Assembly: GCA_963970005.1 (NCBI GenBank)
Contig: CAXAMN010001114.1
Location: forward strand, 1,036,811-1,100,810
Origin: Durusdinium trenchii
Lineage: Eukaryota; Sar; Dinophyceae; Suessiales; Symbiodiniaceae
Direction of reading: 5' to 3'
DNA length: 64,000 nucleotides
In this document: positions 33,933 to 46,159 of the stretch, in pieces
Layout of the letters: each line of letters opens with the position of its first letter
Numbering within the stretch: the stretch's first letter is position 1
The notes under the pieces: generated by a model
What the model was told of the DNA's origin: nothing
Database searches by the model: none
What the model saw: the letters and a program-made list of their open reading frames with translations, nothing else
Made by a program: the position numbers and the translations under genes

Positions 33933-35721
33933 CTGCGAAAGCGACCATGTCATATCAATACGAATTACGGAGAACATATTCCTACTCATGCTAGTTGACA
34001 ACCATCCTCGTCGACGGTCGACTGCACCACTATCTAGGGTCATGCTGACCAAACGACACAGCTTCGTTGGGCACAAAAAGTGTCCAAGCATTTGGGGAGC
34101 CTCTTGGGGGTCTCTGTGGCTCTGTAGGACAGGAAGCCTCACCAGCACAATTGTCAGGGCAAAGAAAGGATCATAATACGATTAGAACCTGCAAGGGTTC
34201 TTCTTAGTCATAACGATGTGCATGAGAAATAAAATCTCTGAGGCGCTTCGACGTTTTTGCCAGAGCATCTTCTTGAAGCGCGTCCTGGCACCTACGACTT
34301 GAACTGAGGCATTTCGCTCTCGGTGTGTCTAAGACAGACCTGCATGCTCCCAAGGCCTATTAACCCCTTTCCCTTTCGAAACAAAGCGGAAAAGGACTAT
34401 ATATCTGAATCTCGAATATCTCCACTCGCAACCACAGCGGCTACCCACGACACACCTCCTCATTTGAAGGGTCGACCACTACCACAACTGCTAAAAGTAG
34501 TTGATGTTTAATTTAAACCCCCAAGCGCTGGGATGAGTCTCGCTAGCAACAGGGTAATAGATTTATTTGCCTGGCCACTTGTTGAATCTATTGCCTATTG
34601 CTGTATGCAGTGCGCGACCTACTCATTGCATGGGCCTGGCAAAAGCACTCAAGGGACATAGATGGCACTGACGGCATCTCCATAAACCCAACCAAACGGA
34701 CAATGGTTGTTGCTACTCTGTTTTCAGGCTGGACATGGCTGGACCATCTACAAGTTCCAAGAGCAACCTTGATGGTCCTAGCATCTACTGTATATAACCT
34801 GAACAGAACCACCGAAATTCCTTGGACATCAGCCCTTGGCTTCTTGCTCTTATTGGCTCTTGTATCTATTCCATCCAAGTGGTCTGGGAACTGATGGGGA
34901 TTTGTGGAGATATCCAAGAATGAGCCGCCGGAATGCTACTTGGCTCAAGTGCGGATCGATTGATGAGGCCTCTGGCATGGTGATACCAATCTTGGCTACA
35001 GATGAGCCATTCCCCATTAAAAGGAAAGCCCGCAGCTACTTGGTTGCCCAACTCTAGGCAACCCTTCGAAGAAAAGACTGACTGACTGACTGCCAAAGTA
35101 CTGCCAGTTCAACAACCTGCGACAACTGCACAATGCCTCTACAATCCTCTACAAAGTACTAAAGCATCATGCTGGGCCATCAAGCGTGACTGGGGCCTGG
35201 AAAATCCTGCACCGGCAACTGGGCATGTGGACCAGGAGACAGGAAGGTGAGCGCGCCCAATGTCGGAGGCTTTTGTTTCATGAAAGGTCCGGTAAAGACG
35301 CTGGGGAAGGTCCAGCCGCAACAAGTGGATCGTTTTGCATCTGTATTTCTCTCGATGCATGGCTTTGCCAGGCGGAAGAAGACACCATTGCATGGATTTT
35401 GTCGCCAACGCCATGGGTCGGAGGGATGCTTTCCTATGGGTACATACATGTATATACTGACTGGTGTGGGCTTGGTATATGGTGGGGCTGAACATGTTGG
35501 GCAATATCCTTCTTTTTACCTAGAGTTGACTTGCCTAGGCCCGCGCATTCTAGGGCCCATGTGCCGATGCAAATGCTGAGCACCGAAACTAGGACTTGTG
35601 CCTAGCTTAGCTCGCAAGCATTGTAAACGAGCTCATCGTCAAGAGGTCCGAAGACCAATCCACGAATTGAGGCAAACACGCGAAGCAAAAAGACATACAA
35701 GAAGTTTCATGACCTTTGAAC

Positions 35722-35876
35722 TTACATGAACTGACAGGATGCGCCATCCTTGATGGGTGCCTTTCCACTGTCGGCGGACCGGCCCTCCAAATCGCCGGTC
35801 CAAAAAGCGATGAATTCCATCGTCTGCCTGTGCACGGTGCGGAGACCGTTTAAGAACTCCTTCACCGTCCGTGCCA
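35722..35876 (-). CDS. Coding-like exon with stop, possible CDPK C-terminus
   Basis: Reads ARTVKEFLNGLRTVHRQTME then FIAFWTGDLEGRSADSG and ends at TAA (35724-35722). Codon pattern is exon-like; no domain. It could instead belong to another short gene between the EF-hand exons and the helicase exon at 33.9 kb. Confidence 0.42.
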
Positions 35877-35950
35877 CTAGGGTGAAAGGGGTCCCTACTG
35901 CTAGCTCAGGCTCACGGTGCCGTCCGTCCCCAAGTTCTTGATCAACACTC

Positions 35951-36112
35951 CCTCTATATATATATTTTTTTTTATTTATTTATTTATACTTCTACTTCGA
36001 TAGATAGGATAGGATAGGTAGATCCATAGATCGATGGATGGATGGATGGATGGATGGATGGGTAGACAGACAGACAGGCAGACAGACAGACAGATAGACA
36101 GATAGAAGCCAT
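35951..36112. repeat. Compound microsatellite (TA, TTTA, GATA, ATGG, GACA)
   Basis: Adjacent runs of TATA, T-rich TTTA, AGGATAGG, GATGGATGG and AGACAGACAG. It is intronic. Confidence 0.95.
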
Positions 36113-36239
36113 CATTTTTCTTGAAATCTTCACATTTCATTAGTTTGATTTAGTTTGAACATGTTTGAACCATCCGAAATCGGTCCAAAATCGTCCAACG
36201 TCAACTCCGATGCCTGGCCTTTTCAAGAGAAGTTTCCAC

Positions 36240-36290
36240 CCAGGAGCCGGTGCAAGGACTCGAAGGACACCCGGACGCGGCCCTCTCCAC
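36240..36290 (-). CDS. CDPK exon: EF-hand 4, second half
   Basis: Reads GEGRVRVSFESLHRLL, the G-x-[VI]-x-[VF]-x-x-[FL] end of an EF-hand loop with exiting helix. Acceptor GTGAG|G, donor GTGGAA. The loop's first residues must come from another exon. Confidence 0.62.
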
Positions 36291-36893
36291 CTCACGGAGT
36301 GGTGGATGTTTAATCATTTTGGGCCGGAATTGGCCTACCGTCCCCCAAACTACCCGTTTGCCTCCTGTGGGTTTGGAGGACGGTTTTCTTTCTAGGGAGT
36401 CTGGATTTGGCTTGGGTGTCGCCTTCCACTGCAGCTTCCCACTTTCACAGAGTGCCGCATCACCTCCCCTTCTGAAGTAGACCAGAAAGTACCATGTACA
36501 TCCCATGTACCATATCTGCAGCACCTTGACGACCAAAATGTCCAAGTCAGCTAAGTGTCTCCTGTGTCAATCCAGTCTCATCTGCAGCTGGGGGGCCCAT
36601 GTTGTCAAAGGCTTTCCTTGCCGCATGTGCTGCTCTCAGGCGCTTGGAGCCTGAGCGGCCCAGAGGCTTTTACAGCATTCCAGCTAGCTAGAGAAGTCAA
36701 AGCACAGATCTCAAAATTCCTGTACCAGGACCCTCTAAGATCGGCAAGATCTTCAAACCCAAGTTCAAAGAAAGGATGAACTGAGCACCTGGTGCGGGCG
36801 AGAACATTCAAGAGGATTCAGGATACGATGAACTTCAAAGAAATAAACCATCAAAATCCTCCAATCTCCTCCCCACAGTGCCACTCGCTTCAC

Positions 36894-36970
36894 GTCCTGG
36901 TCTTGCTGTGCCCAGCCACCGCTGGCGGTCGGGCCAGACTCCTCGTCGGAGGTGTCAAGAACCTCATCGC
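36894..36970 (-). CDS. Probable CDPK exon, acidic EF3-EF4 linker
   Basis: Reads DEVLDTSDEESGPTASGGW then AQQDQD. Acceptor CGAG|G, donor GTGAAG. Assigned by location between EF-hand exons. Confidence 0.45.
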
Positions 36971-38040
36971 CTCGAGCGGAGCGCGGTGCGAGGAGGCGGA
37001 AAGAAAGATTGGCGAATTGACCGATTTTGAGCGACGAACGACATCGCCTCAGCTGGCGGAAAAAAATGCGCGACACCCCTCAACCAATTGGGCAATGACC
37101 AAAACACGCAAGCTGGCAAACGACTTCTCGGGGGGTGTAAGACCCATTGCATGCAGTATAGACCTCGCTCCTGTTGGTCAAGGGATGGACAATGTGTGTT
37201 TGTGAGGGGGGGAGCTCGGCACCACGCTCGGAGCAGATCAGACAGACGGGGCCCGTGAGTTGCCAAGTGCTCCATCGAGGACTTCGGACGGTCTTCGAGT
37301 CAGGAGGGGGCATGCGGTAATGTCCGGCAAGTCTAACTGCTCACCTGTGGTTCCAATGAGGCAAGCCAATTTCATCGCTTGCGTGTCTGCGCGCCTGATG
37401 CATCTGAAAAAACAACAGCTGGCCAACGAAACGGGCGACGAAACGGTCAACGAAAGCCAGCCTTGGCCTGGCCGTTTGTCTCTCTCGGCCAACTGTTGCC
37501 TCCGACCAGGATGAGGGATGCAGCCCCAAGTCCCACACATGTAACAAACTGATATTGTGCAGATCGATGGTTCGTCTTGGACGAAGTCACCAGGTGCGAG
37601 ATCCTTGAACCTTCGGACCATTCTCTGCCGCAGTTCCCCTTATTATCGCCTTGTCTTGTGTTAGGGCTATCCGCTATGTCTTTCGGGATGGTATTCGAAG
37701 CTGTCAGATGTTGAGGCTATCTGAAAGTGAAATGTCCTTTCAGGCCTATAGGCTATAGGCCTATGATGGTGGCCCCACCCAAACAAGGATCCTCAATCCT
37801 CTGAACAGGTTGCCATCACCGGTGCCGTTGAATAAGTCATGGGGTCTACATGGGCCTTGTGGGAACCCAGGCCGTCCAACCCAACTTGTCAGTGTGCATC
37901 ACAAACTACTCCGAGGGCCAAATGTCATAAACCATGAGGTTTTGACTTGAGTTTGCAGTTTGGTTTCAGTTTGAACACGTTTCGGAGTCCAAAAAATCTG
38001 AAACATCCGCCACGGTCACTGTGCTTGTGCCAGCTTTGAC

Positions 38041-38090
38041 CCTGCTCGTTCCAGCAGTCGTTGAAGTTCCGCCCGGCTGACGAAGCCGTC
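38041..38090 (-). CDS. CDPK exon: EF-hand 3, second half
   Basis: Reads DGFVSRAELQRLLERA, the D-G-x-[VI]-x-x-x-E-L pattern. Acceptor CCAAG|G, donor GTCAAA. Confidence 0.78.
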
Positions 38091-40568
38091 CTTGGCAAAA
38101 CTTCAGCAACCATTGGAGGGCGGGGCTGCTTGATGTGCTTGCTCTGAATAGAATTCCCGCCTCTTGTAGGAAGTCTCGTGTGAAACACTCGCTTTGGAGA
38201 CTTTGACGTGTGACTTTTTAGAGGAGGCCTCGTACGAAACACTCAGATTGAATACTCGGCCAGTGACAATTGGGAGCGCTATGACAGCGATTCTTTCGTC
38301 TCGCTCACTATAGCAGGAGGAAATTAATCATTTCGTCCTCATTGAACCTAAGAATGGCCCACGCCGTCTACTCCAATGCAAAAAGGTGCCATCGCTCACA
38401 GTAAAGGGCCAATGTGCACTTTGCTCTTGCGAGCTTCCGTCCAATTGCAGAATTGCCCCACTGGATCCCAACTTTTGTCCCTTACACGAGCGATGGCTTG
38501 CCGATACTCTGCCAGCCTCAAGCTTTGCTCGGACATGTTTCATGCTTTCTATTGGGAACAACCGACTATGCTGCAAAGCTACTGGGTCACACTCGGACCT
38601 TCGGCCATACTTCATCCCTCATGCACCAACTCAGACTCATGCTTTTGTTTCTATTACAGGCTTGCCAGGTTGTAACTCAGGTCGGCAGACTTGCATTTCC
38701 TCAGATCAACCACACGACAATCGACAATGCCAGCAGCCACGTCCCTTTGCTTCACGCCAGGGTATACACCCCGTTGGATTACTGCGTGTGGTGTGCCTGC
38801 CCTCTCACCGTGCACCTGGCAGTCATACCAACCACCCTGCTTTGCCAGTGCTGTTCGGCTATTTGTGTGGATATTTCTCACTCGGCAGAAGTTCGGGATG
38901 GAGCTCCGTGATCCTCATTATCTTTCTTGCCTTTTTTATCCTTTTTTCATGTTTCTCTTTCTCGGCGTTTTCTCTTCTAAAGGTTTTTAGGTCGTAACCA
39001 AGGTTCTGTTGCAAAGGGTGCACAGCGCCGTTTCGGCGTTCTGTGTGCGTCAGCCAATAGGATTGGCATGCATTTCAGATATAAAACAAAATGCTTGAAG
39101 GAGTGAAGGAGGCTTCAATCACGCACCTGCCTACCTACACTATAAAACTCTATAGGGCGGTTCATGTGTCTCGCTTCCAGTTTGCGACAGACCTTGTCTG
39201 TCGGTCCTCTTCCATTACCGCTATTGAGCGATTCTTGTCCCGCTCACTACTATAACAGGAGGCCTTCCATCCTGTCATCCTCATTGAACCTAAGAATGGC
39301 CAACGCTGTCTACTTCGCCATTTTGCGGCAAAGCGTTAGCTAGCGCAGTAAAGGGCCAATGCACCTCGGACTTTTACTGCACTTTGCTCTTGCGAGCTTC
39401 CTTTCAAGTCTGTGTGCGTGTGCTCATGTTAATTTTATTTGTGTCTTTTTATGACCAGCTACTGGTGACTTGATGTGGCTTGGAGGTCCTTGCAGGTCCT
39501 TGCACCCTGAAACTCTGTCCAGGGTTTTGCGGGGAGCCTGATGTCCAACTATGCACCCCCCGCCGCTGTGATGTCGCCTCTATCTTCTCTGATAAGCGCT
39601 GCAGGTGGCAATTGGAACTTCAACGACTACACCCTCTGAAGATGAACCAGAATGGAATAGCCTCTTGGTCCAAAGCCTCCATGTGAATATGGTCATATGG
39701 TGTTCTTCGGTGATCCAGCAGGTTAATACGTCAATGCGGCGCTGCCCTGTGACCAGTCGCTCGTGGAAGAACTTTACTTCAGAACATCAATAATGCACGG
39801 ACCAAGTCGGCCAGTTGCCGCTGGGCAGCTCCGTTCTCATCCAGCCGGTCGAAGCTACTACGAAGCAGCTTTGCCGACAAGAGGTCCCGGCCTTGGTACT
39901 GGGCCTATTTTTCCAGAGGTTCCCCAAGACCACTTGAAAAAAGATGAAAAAGTAGCTGCTTTTTGCTGCTATTGTATTGGATTGTATTGGCCTTGGTGGG
40001 AGCACCCCACATCTGTCCCAAAAACTGTCCAGAAATCGTCATCTTCGTCCATGATGAGACGAAATTCTGAGGTAAGGTTTCTTCCGATACACATTTTACT
40101 GCTACTACATTCCTGGCCATTAACCTGCTTTGGGATATTGCTTTTTTAGCAAACGACTTTCTTAGTGGCCTCGATCGTACCACGGAAAGAATTGTACTCC
40201 AAAATGGGGGGTCATCAGTACCACCAAGATCGATCGCAAAGGTGCAACCAAAGGTTCTCACATAATAGCTAGCTATATAAAAAGTGTTTGCTGAATATAT
40301 TATCGATAGATATTATATAGAATCTTCTTCCAAGCTTGTGGAGCAGACTCCCCCATACATAGGAATTGTTATTCTACCCTCACTCACGCACTCAAGTTGA
40401 GTGTGGCCGCTCTCTATATCATTACGGTGGTTCGTCACTGCTTTGTCTCGGTCCCTCCGGTTCGGCAAGTCACCCGAACTCCCTCCGCTTCGCCTGTGAA
40501 CGGTGCGTTTCACCACGACACCTGTGGCACCGTCGGTCCGTCCCTCCAGCCCAGCGGCAGGAGGGCAC
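38091..40568. other. CDPK intron between EF2 and EF3 exons
   Basis: Apart from the duplicated block at 38.26-39.42 kb, this holds no supported exon. A minus-strand stretch near 40040 reads FRLIMDEDDDFW but lacks an AG|G acceptor. Confidence 0.4.
38260..39420 (+). repeat. Duplicated sequence block with a 203-codon plus-strand ORF
   Basis: A segment with GCTCACTATAGCAGGAGG, CCTCATTGAACCTAAGAATG and CACTTTGCTCTTGCGAGCTT occurs at about 38270-38440 and again, diverged, at 39215-39410. Between them a plus-strand ORF (38386-38997) has Cys-rich CALCSCEL at the start and a hydrophobic tail. It may be a mobile-element remnant; no domain recognised. Confidence 0.55.
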
Positions 40569-40639
40569 CAGCGCGGCCACGAAGCGCGAGAACTCCACCG
40601 CGCCGCCGCCGCCCCGCAGCAGCCGAACCGCCGCTTTGC
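40569..40639 (-). CDS. CDPK exon: EF-hand 2, second half
   Basis: Reads KAAVRLLR then GGGGAVEFSRFVAAL, the G-x-[IV]-x-[FY]-x-E/R-F-x-A-A end of EF-hand 2. Position 12 is Arg where Glu is usual, so calcium binding may be weakened. Acceptor CCGAG|G, donor GTGCCC. Very GC-rich. Confidence 0.78.
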
Positions 40640-41878
40640 CTCGGTTTTGGGCGACACGCGAGTGGACGCGGACATGCCGGCGTGCCATAAAAACGAGACA
40701 AATTGAAATATATGCCATGTGATGCCATATGCATACATATGCAATTTTGAGGTGCCGAAACTGTATCTTCCATGATCTTCCACTTTCGGGTGGGTTCCGG
40801 ATCTAGGGAGTCTTTGGACTTTTTAAATCTTTGTTCTTGTCAGGTCTGCTCGTGCGGAGGCAAACCCATTTACAGCCGTTGTGGTGGCCCTCTGCTGAAC
40901 GAACATGAGTGGACTGAGTGTACGACGGTCGAGTTCTCATCATGGAAGCTCGCGCATGCAAGAACAAGCGATTCGAACCTCAGGATGCCTCGACGATCTT
41001 CTAATCACTCCGCGGGAATCACTGGTCGTCCCTGTGCTGTGGGCGGGCCCACCCAACTTCAAATTCCATCGTGCTTCCACAAGTAATGACTCTGGTTTCC
41101 TCGCTACCCTGCCGCACTCCACCTGCACCAGCCACTCCGCACACATTCAGCCGAGCAGCGTGCTTGTTCTGGCTGCAAGCCCGCTTTGATCAAGGCTTCC
41201 TGTACGGAACCATCTCTTGGAATGCAAGTCTATGCAAGTTAAGAATCAGAAGTGGAAGAGCTCCTGCCCTTCGAAAAACCATACAATCAAATGCTCAACA
41301 CCTGCAAATCTCCGTCTCCCATGGTTGGACAAACTCATCCCCATTAAAGTGATTGGCATTCACACTGAATTCACGTTCGCTTCGGCAAAAAACGGTTCCT
41401 CGCCACCCAGTTCAACGGTCTACCTCAGGATTCCATTGAATGGTGGAGGCGAGGGAGGTTGACAATACATAATTTAGCAGACTTTATTTCCAATGGTCGG
41501 CCCCCTCTATCTAACCTTTCCAAGAGGTGTAGACTCTACACAGCGGGGGCGTCCACATCCATGATTGTTCCAAATGAATTTGTCCTTTCAGATGTTGCTG
41601 TAATGAGATGCTGGAATAACCTAAGGTCTGCAAGGCCACCATAAATCTTCCAAATCGCCCAACTTGCTTGCCAGGTCTCGACCACTGAGAACCCCAAAGA
41701 CGTGGAGCTGGGATTAGATGGGTCCGTCTTGCGGGGTCTTTCAGATGCCCTGTGTTGATGGATCTGATACTGCGTCTTCCTTGATTTCCTGCTGATTGGG
41801 GGACACCATGTCGCCACATGGTGTATTTTCGCCTGACCGTGCGAAGTGATAGGATCTCAACCAACCCCCACCACCGTC

Positions 41879-41994
41879 GAGCCCAAGCGTCTGTGAGCTC
41901 GCTCTGGTCCAGGATGCCATTTCCATCTTTGTCCATGGATTCAAACAGCTGAGTGAGCTCACCTGAGCCAAAACCCAGCTGTTCCTCCACGTCT
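41879..41994 (-). CDS. CDPK exon: EF-hand 1, canonical loop
   Basis: Reads EQLGFGSGELTQLFES then MDKDGNGILDQSELTDA. The 12-residue loop D-K-D-G-N-G-I-L-D-Q-S-E has all calcium ligands. Acceptor TGGAG|G; the donor is ambiguous (GA near 41878). Confidence 0.93.
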
Positions 41995-42386
41995 TGGGGC
42001 CATGGCTCTTAGGTTGGAGGCCATCGCTTTTAGGGTGGAGGCCATCACTCAGAAGAACGATTTCATATCCTGATTTCATATCCAGAGCCCTGGCAATACT
42101 AAGGTTCCAAAGAACCTTAGGCTCTCTCTCTGCATTGATCACTGAGATCGACAGAGATCCCAAGTTCTAGTGATTCTAGTGGACACAACCAACAAACTGT
42201 TCGGACCCCGTGGAAAAGTACTGGTGGAAGCGAACTGAATGGTGCATTGCTGGCTTGCAGCATGCTAAGGAAAACCTCGTGTTCGGAGAGGTTCTTCTGG
42301 TTTTCAGACACATTCTCGCGCCGAGCTACACATTCCATCACATTCCCCCCCAAATGGATACTTCGATCGAGACTGCTGTCCAGGGC

Positions 42387-42434
42387 ACGCAACTGAGCAA
42401 GAGGAAGCTGGGAGGCCATGTCTAAAAGCACAGC
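42387..42434 (-). CDS. CDPK exon: autoinhibitory junction
   Basis: Sixteen codons, AVLLDMASQLPLAQLR, matching A-x-L-x-x-[IM]-A-x-Q-L-P of the CDPK junction/regulatory helix. Acceptor TCCAG|G, GC donor (GCCCTG). Confidence 0.75.
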
Positions 42435-42909
42435 CTGGAGAAGGGTAGAGGGAGTGGATGGATGATGGTCCCAAATCATCAGAAATCGTCAAATCGTTTG
42501 GATCCATCAACCCCACTCCCCCACTGGTCTGCTCGGTCAACCTTATGAGCCTTGAAAGCCTTCGTTTCCACGGGGATATGGCCCAGACGCCTTCAGTGAA
42601 TCATGTATGTTTTCTCCCAATCTTCGGCAAACAGGAAAAACACGTTGTGCTCCACCCGGGAACGGGGGGAGTTGTCCATCCATCCTGCAAGTCCTTTGGA
42701 AAAGGTTTCACAAACGAATGGCTTTCCAGACATGTGGACCTCCATGTGTGACCCACTGCGTACATGCCGTAGTAACGCCGTAGTACATGCCCTTGGAAAG
42801 TCCGATGTCTGGCTTGTTCATGGGGGAAACCATCCGAGAAGAGCTCTGAAGACGTCACAGTCGCGTCATGTCAAACAAGAACACTCCAAAAACTCCCCCC
42901 AAGTCGAGC

Positions 42910-42978
42910 CTGAGCCAGGGCATTGGTCCGGTGAAACTGAAGTAAACTATCCACTTGTCCAGCTCCCAGAACTTGTTC
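42910..42978 (-). CDS. CDPK exon: start of junction domain
   Basis: Reads EQVLGAGQVDSLLQFHRTNA then LAQ, the L-x-x-F-x-x-x-[NK]-x-L-x-x-A segment after the kinase. The GC donor (GCTCGA) leads in phase to AVLLDMA. Confidence 0.65.
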
Positions 42979-43288
42979 CTCAGGAAAGCCAGGCCGTGCC
43001 GTCACTTCAATGCACTCGTCCTCCATATCATGGAGACAAAAAAAAAGTTTCTGCAGGGACCCAGGGACCGTGCACATGGAGCAAGGACCGTGTTGCCGGC
43101 ATTCCATTTCATAAAGGCCCAAAACCATCGGTAGAGAAGACTCTGATTACTGATTACTGTAGACTTAGGAGGATGGACGACGCCGTTCTTTGACCATGAG
43201 TGTCACACGCTTCCGCGCCATGTCGCTCCAAGGCGCCCGGTCCCTGCATTGGAGCCATTGATGGGTTAAGATCTGTTGCAACTGTGAC

Positions 43289-43407
43289 CTGCAACAGGTC
43301 GCTCGAGGACAGGGTGGGGCGCAAGACTTTCCAAGTCTGGACCAACCGTTGTGCTTCTTCGCCCCCAAGAGTTGCAGATGTTTTTGGGCATTGGTTGCGA
43401 GGTACAC
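43289..43407 (-). CDS. CDPK exon: kinase subdomain XI (probable)
   Basis: The frame ending KVLRPTLSSSDLLQ resembles the R-P-[TS]-x-x-x-[DE]-L-L end of kinase domains. Immediately downstream another frame reads QQILTHQWLQ, also kinase-like, so a junction or frameshift is unresolved here. Donor GTCACA. Confidence 0.5.
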
Positions 43408-43881
43408 CTGGCGCGACACTGCACGTCGGTTGACGTGGTCCCTCCGCGAACGCTTCCGGGACGTCTCCGACCTTGGAGGAATCCCCAAAGATCACATAAG
43501 TAAAAGAAATACAGCAAGTTAAAGTAACATGCAAAGAGTATCAAACAGTAATTGTATAATTAGGTGTGTTCCAGTACTGTTTTGTGTATATAATATATAA
43601 ATAACCTGACTTGGGCCACGGGCCCCACTCATCTCGTTTGAGACACTCGCACTCAATGGAAAAGAGACATGGACACATTTACCACGACCCACCAGCGACC
43701 GAACATCAGTGCCACGTCACCTGGAAGGCTCATCATAGGTCAACATCTCCTGGGGGAGCCGCACACCCATGGGACGTCCCCTCAGGAGCTCATGAGACAT
43801 CCCAGCAAGCTCGCACGAGACATCCCAGTGAGCCTCTTGAGCAGTTCCATTCCACCACGCCACCGGGCCCCGGTCCTTCAC

Positions 43882-43953
43882 CAAGTCATCCGCCACGGCC
43901 GAGCAGCGCAGCCTTGCCAGGTCAGGGCCGCGCTTCTGGCGCTCCAAGTAGGC
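43882..43953 (-). CDS. CDPK exon: kinase C-lobe (subdomain X)
   Basis: Twenty-four codons, AYLERQKRGPDLARLRCSAV then ADDL, similar to G-P-x-W-x-x-x-x-x-S-x-x-A-x-x-L of kinases. Acceptor GCTAG|G, donor GTGAAG. Confidence 0.75.
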
Positions 43954-44054
43954 CTAGCATGGCGTGGGCCCCGGATGGTGGCATGATGGTGGTGGAAAGA
44001 AGGGGTGAAGCGGTGAAATTTGCTTTGGGGTGGCAGAGCGCAACACGAGGCGAA

Positions 44055-44146
44055 CGTAGCTCCTAGTAGCTTCTTGCTACTACTAGTAAGGCACTTGTTA
44101 CTAGAAGCGATGCACTTGTTCCTAGTAGCGTCCTTGTTACTAGATC
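44055..44146. repeat. CTAGTAGCG-type interspersed repeat
   Basis: Several partial copies of CCTAGTAGCG, CTTGTTACTAG and GCGATGC. Related loci lie near 29526, 50565, 51921, 58430 and 62405. It is intronic in the CDPK gene. Confidence 0.8.
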
Positions 44147-44958
44147 AAGTGGTATTTCTCTACAACATCTCTTGAGTCAAGTCCAGGTGGTGACAATGCT
44201 CGAAGGTGCAAGAAAAAAAAACTCGCAGGCACCGCACCTATTCTTGTCGAGGTCATTCACTACTCCACACTAATAGGGATTCTGCCGAACACCCCAGCAG
44301 GAAGGCCCATACAGAAAGGATCAGCTTTCTTGATGAATAAGAAACTAGGAGTGGGCAGGACACCACTGACCCTACTCAGCGAATGTCCAACTATGAGTGA
44401 AGACACTCACCCTTAGCATGAACTGAAAAATGAGAATAGTTTGAAAGGTGAGCGATGTCTGCCACAAATTCCTTCAAGTCCATGACCATTGGGCCGGGAC
44501 ATCAACACCCATCCAACAAATGGGCACGTCACGTGCAATCTCCCATACCGGCCTTTCACAAGTGATGTTAGTTTCCTCTCATCGAAAAACCTTTGACATT
44601 CCTCACGCAAACTGGCATGAAATTTTGATTGGACCTATATAACAGGTGCAAATGGCTTGGCTGTGAGCAAGCACAAGCCATTTAAGCAAGCAGCGGCCCC
44701 GCCTTCAATTCAGGCCGCGACTCTCCCAACGGCGGGCGAAATGGGTAGAAGTAGTTGTAGTAGGCTCCATCATCGTCCTACGTTGTCCCAAAAAAGCACC
44801 ACTCAGCAGCTCGACGTATTATATGCATCCTCAGCTTCTGCCCCAACTTGGCGGACATCCCTTTTGAAACCCCCATTTGTATCCATTTGTGCCACCTCCC
44901 ACCCGTTCTCGTTGCACTCCCCCGACCGGTCCCGACCGTCCTCGGGCTTGGAGGTCTC

Positions 44959-45042
44959 CTCCGGGGAGTCCCGCAAGCGCCGGGGCCGAGTGCAGAGCAG
45001 TGCGTACAAACAACAGCCCAAGGACCAAACGTCGCACTTGGC
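44959..45042 (-). CDS. CDPK exon: kinase subdomain IX
   Basis: Twenty-eight codons beginning AKCDVWSLGCCLYALLC then TRPRRLRDSPE. D-V-W-S-L-G is invariant in kinases. Acceptor TTGAG|G; a GA donor (GAGACC) gives phase 0. Confidence 0.92.
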
Positions 45043-45172
45043 CTCAACAGCGGGCACAGGCCCTTGCGCAAGGCGAACCCCGGGCCAGAAAAAAGGCATC
45101 TGCAGCCGCAGCCTACTTAGCCCTCTCTTTGCTTACCTCCCTCTTCTTCACTAGTCCATATGGGGCTCTGGC

Positions 45173-45211
45173 ATTGAAGCTTCCCCGGATCACCTCCGGA
45201 GCCATGGTCGC
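45173..45211 (-). CDS. CDPK exon: APE motif
   Basis: Thirteen codons, ATMAPEVIRGSFN, with the A-P-E motif. Acceptor GCTAG|G; the GC donor (GCCAGA) joins directly to AKCDVWSLG as expected in kinases. Confidence 0.93.
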
Positions 45212-45654
45212 CTAGCACGGAACGGATTGATAGATTTGACATGCAAGGCATTGGAATATGACTTGCGACCTGCGCATGGTACTAATAGCACCTGCAATCG
45301 GAAATGCACGTTTCTTTTAAGCTAGGTGTGGCTGGTATAGCATCATACACACTGGCTTGAAGATACCCCTCATCTGCTGTGACAGAATGTGGAACATAAT
45401 GAAACATAATCATCTTGAAAGTTTAGAACCCCTTGCTCGTCCCCCTTGCTCTACTACGAGGGCGATGCGGAAGACCATCTCATGCCGGATTGGTCTCACA
45501 AAACATCAATATTCAATGTATGTCAGTTCCCATAATTGTTCCCCATGCCTAGGGCCTAGGGGAAAAAGGAAACCACGGCATCTTCTTTGGGGAGACTCCC
45601 ATGGTCTTCCATCCATGGTCAGCACTAGTTCCGGGCCGGCCCTTGGTCCCGGAC

Positions 45655-45693
45655 CAACGTGCCGGCCGCATCCGCCGACTTGAAGGATTCGGC
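45655..45693 (-). CDS. CDPK exon: activation loop
   Basis: Thirteen codons, AESFKSADAAGTL, ending in the G-T that precedes x-x-M-A-P-E. Phase 0 on both sides. Acceptor CGGAG|G, donor GTCCGG. Confidence 0.78.
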
Positions 45694-46041
45694 CTCCGTT
45701 TCGCCGTGGCAAGGCGTCCACACAACCCGGACCGCAAGGAAAGCAATGGAAAAAGTATGAAAAAGTCGGGGACCCCACGATGGATTCACATGCTAGTTCG
45801 GTGTGCATGATTCCTGTCCACGTGCAAGCTTGGACCATCTTGGACCCGTAATTCGTGGAGGTGATCAAGTTCTTGAAGCCTGCCTCTAGACCCTGGACCC
45901 ACTTGCAACCTGACAAAACCTGGTAGGGACACGAGTTCGCAACTCTTCGCCACTTCCGCACTCGAGTGCCCACCGTTTTGGGGGGCTCTCGTCTCCGAGC
46001 TTTTCCCCCTTTGGTGGGGACGGATGTGCTCCGCCGAACGC

Positions 46042-46159
46042 CTCCGAGGGTGGGAAGAGCTCCGCCAAACCCACGTCGATGACCACCGCCTCTGGTGGAT
46101 CGATCGAGCAAAGCCTCGGTGGATCGCTTCGTTTTTGGGGAGGGCGAACGACAAAGGTC
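46042..46159 (-). CDS. CDPK exon: DVG (DFG position) with insertion
   Basis: Reads TFVVRPPQKRSDPPRLCS, then AVVIDVGLAELFPPSE. The magnesium-binding Asp is kept, but Phe of DFG is Val. About 20 residues before it are longer than usual for CDPKs. Acceptor CTCAG|G, GC donor (GCGTTC). Confidence 0.9.

Noticed and set aside
34598..34894. Plus-strand 98-codon ORF with hydrophobic C-terminus
   Set aside because: No domain, no neighbouring exon and no clear codon pattern; length is within chance expectation for this composition.
35247..35579. Plus-strand ORF (APNVGGFCFMKGPVKTL...)
   Set aside because: Looks coding in part, but no homologous family and no splice partners on the plus strand were found. 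Left out for lack of support.
40030..40075. Possible EF-hand exon FRLIMDEDDDFW on the minus strand
   Set aside because: Acidic residues are at wrong spacing for an EF loop, and the acceptor would be AG|A without phase support.
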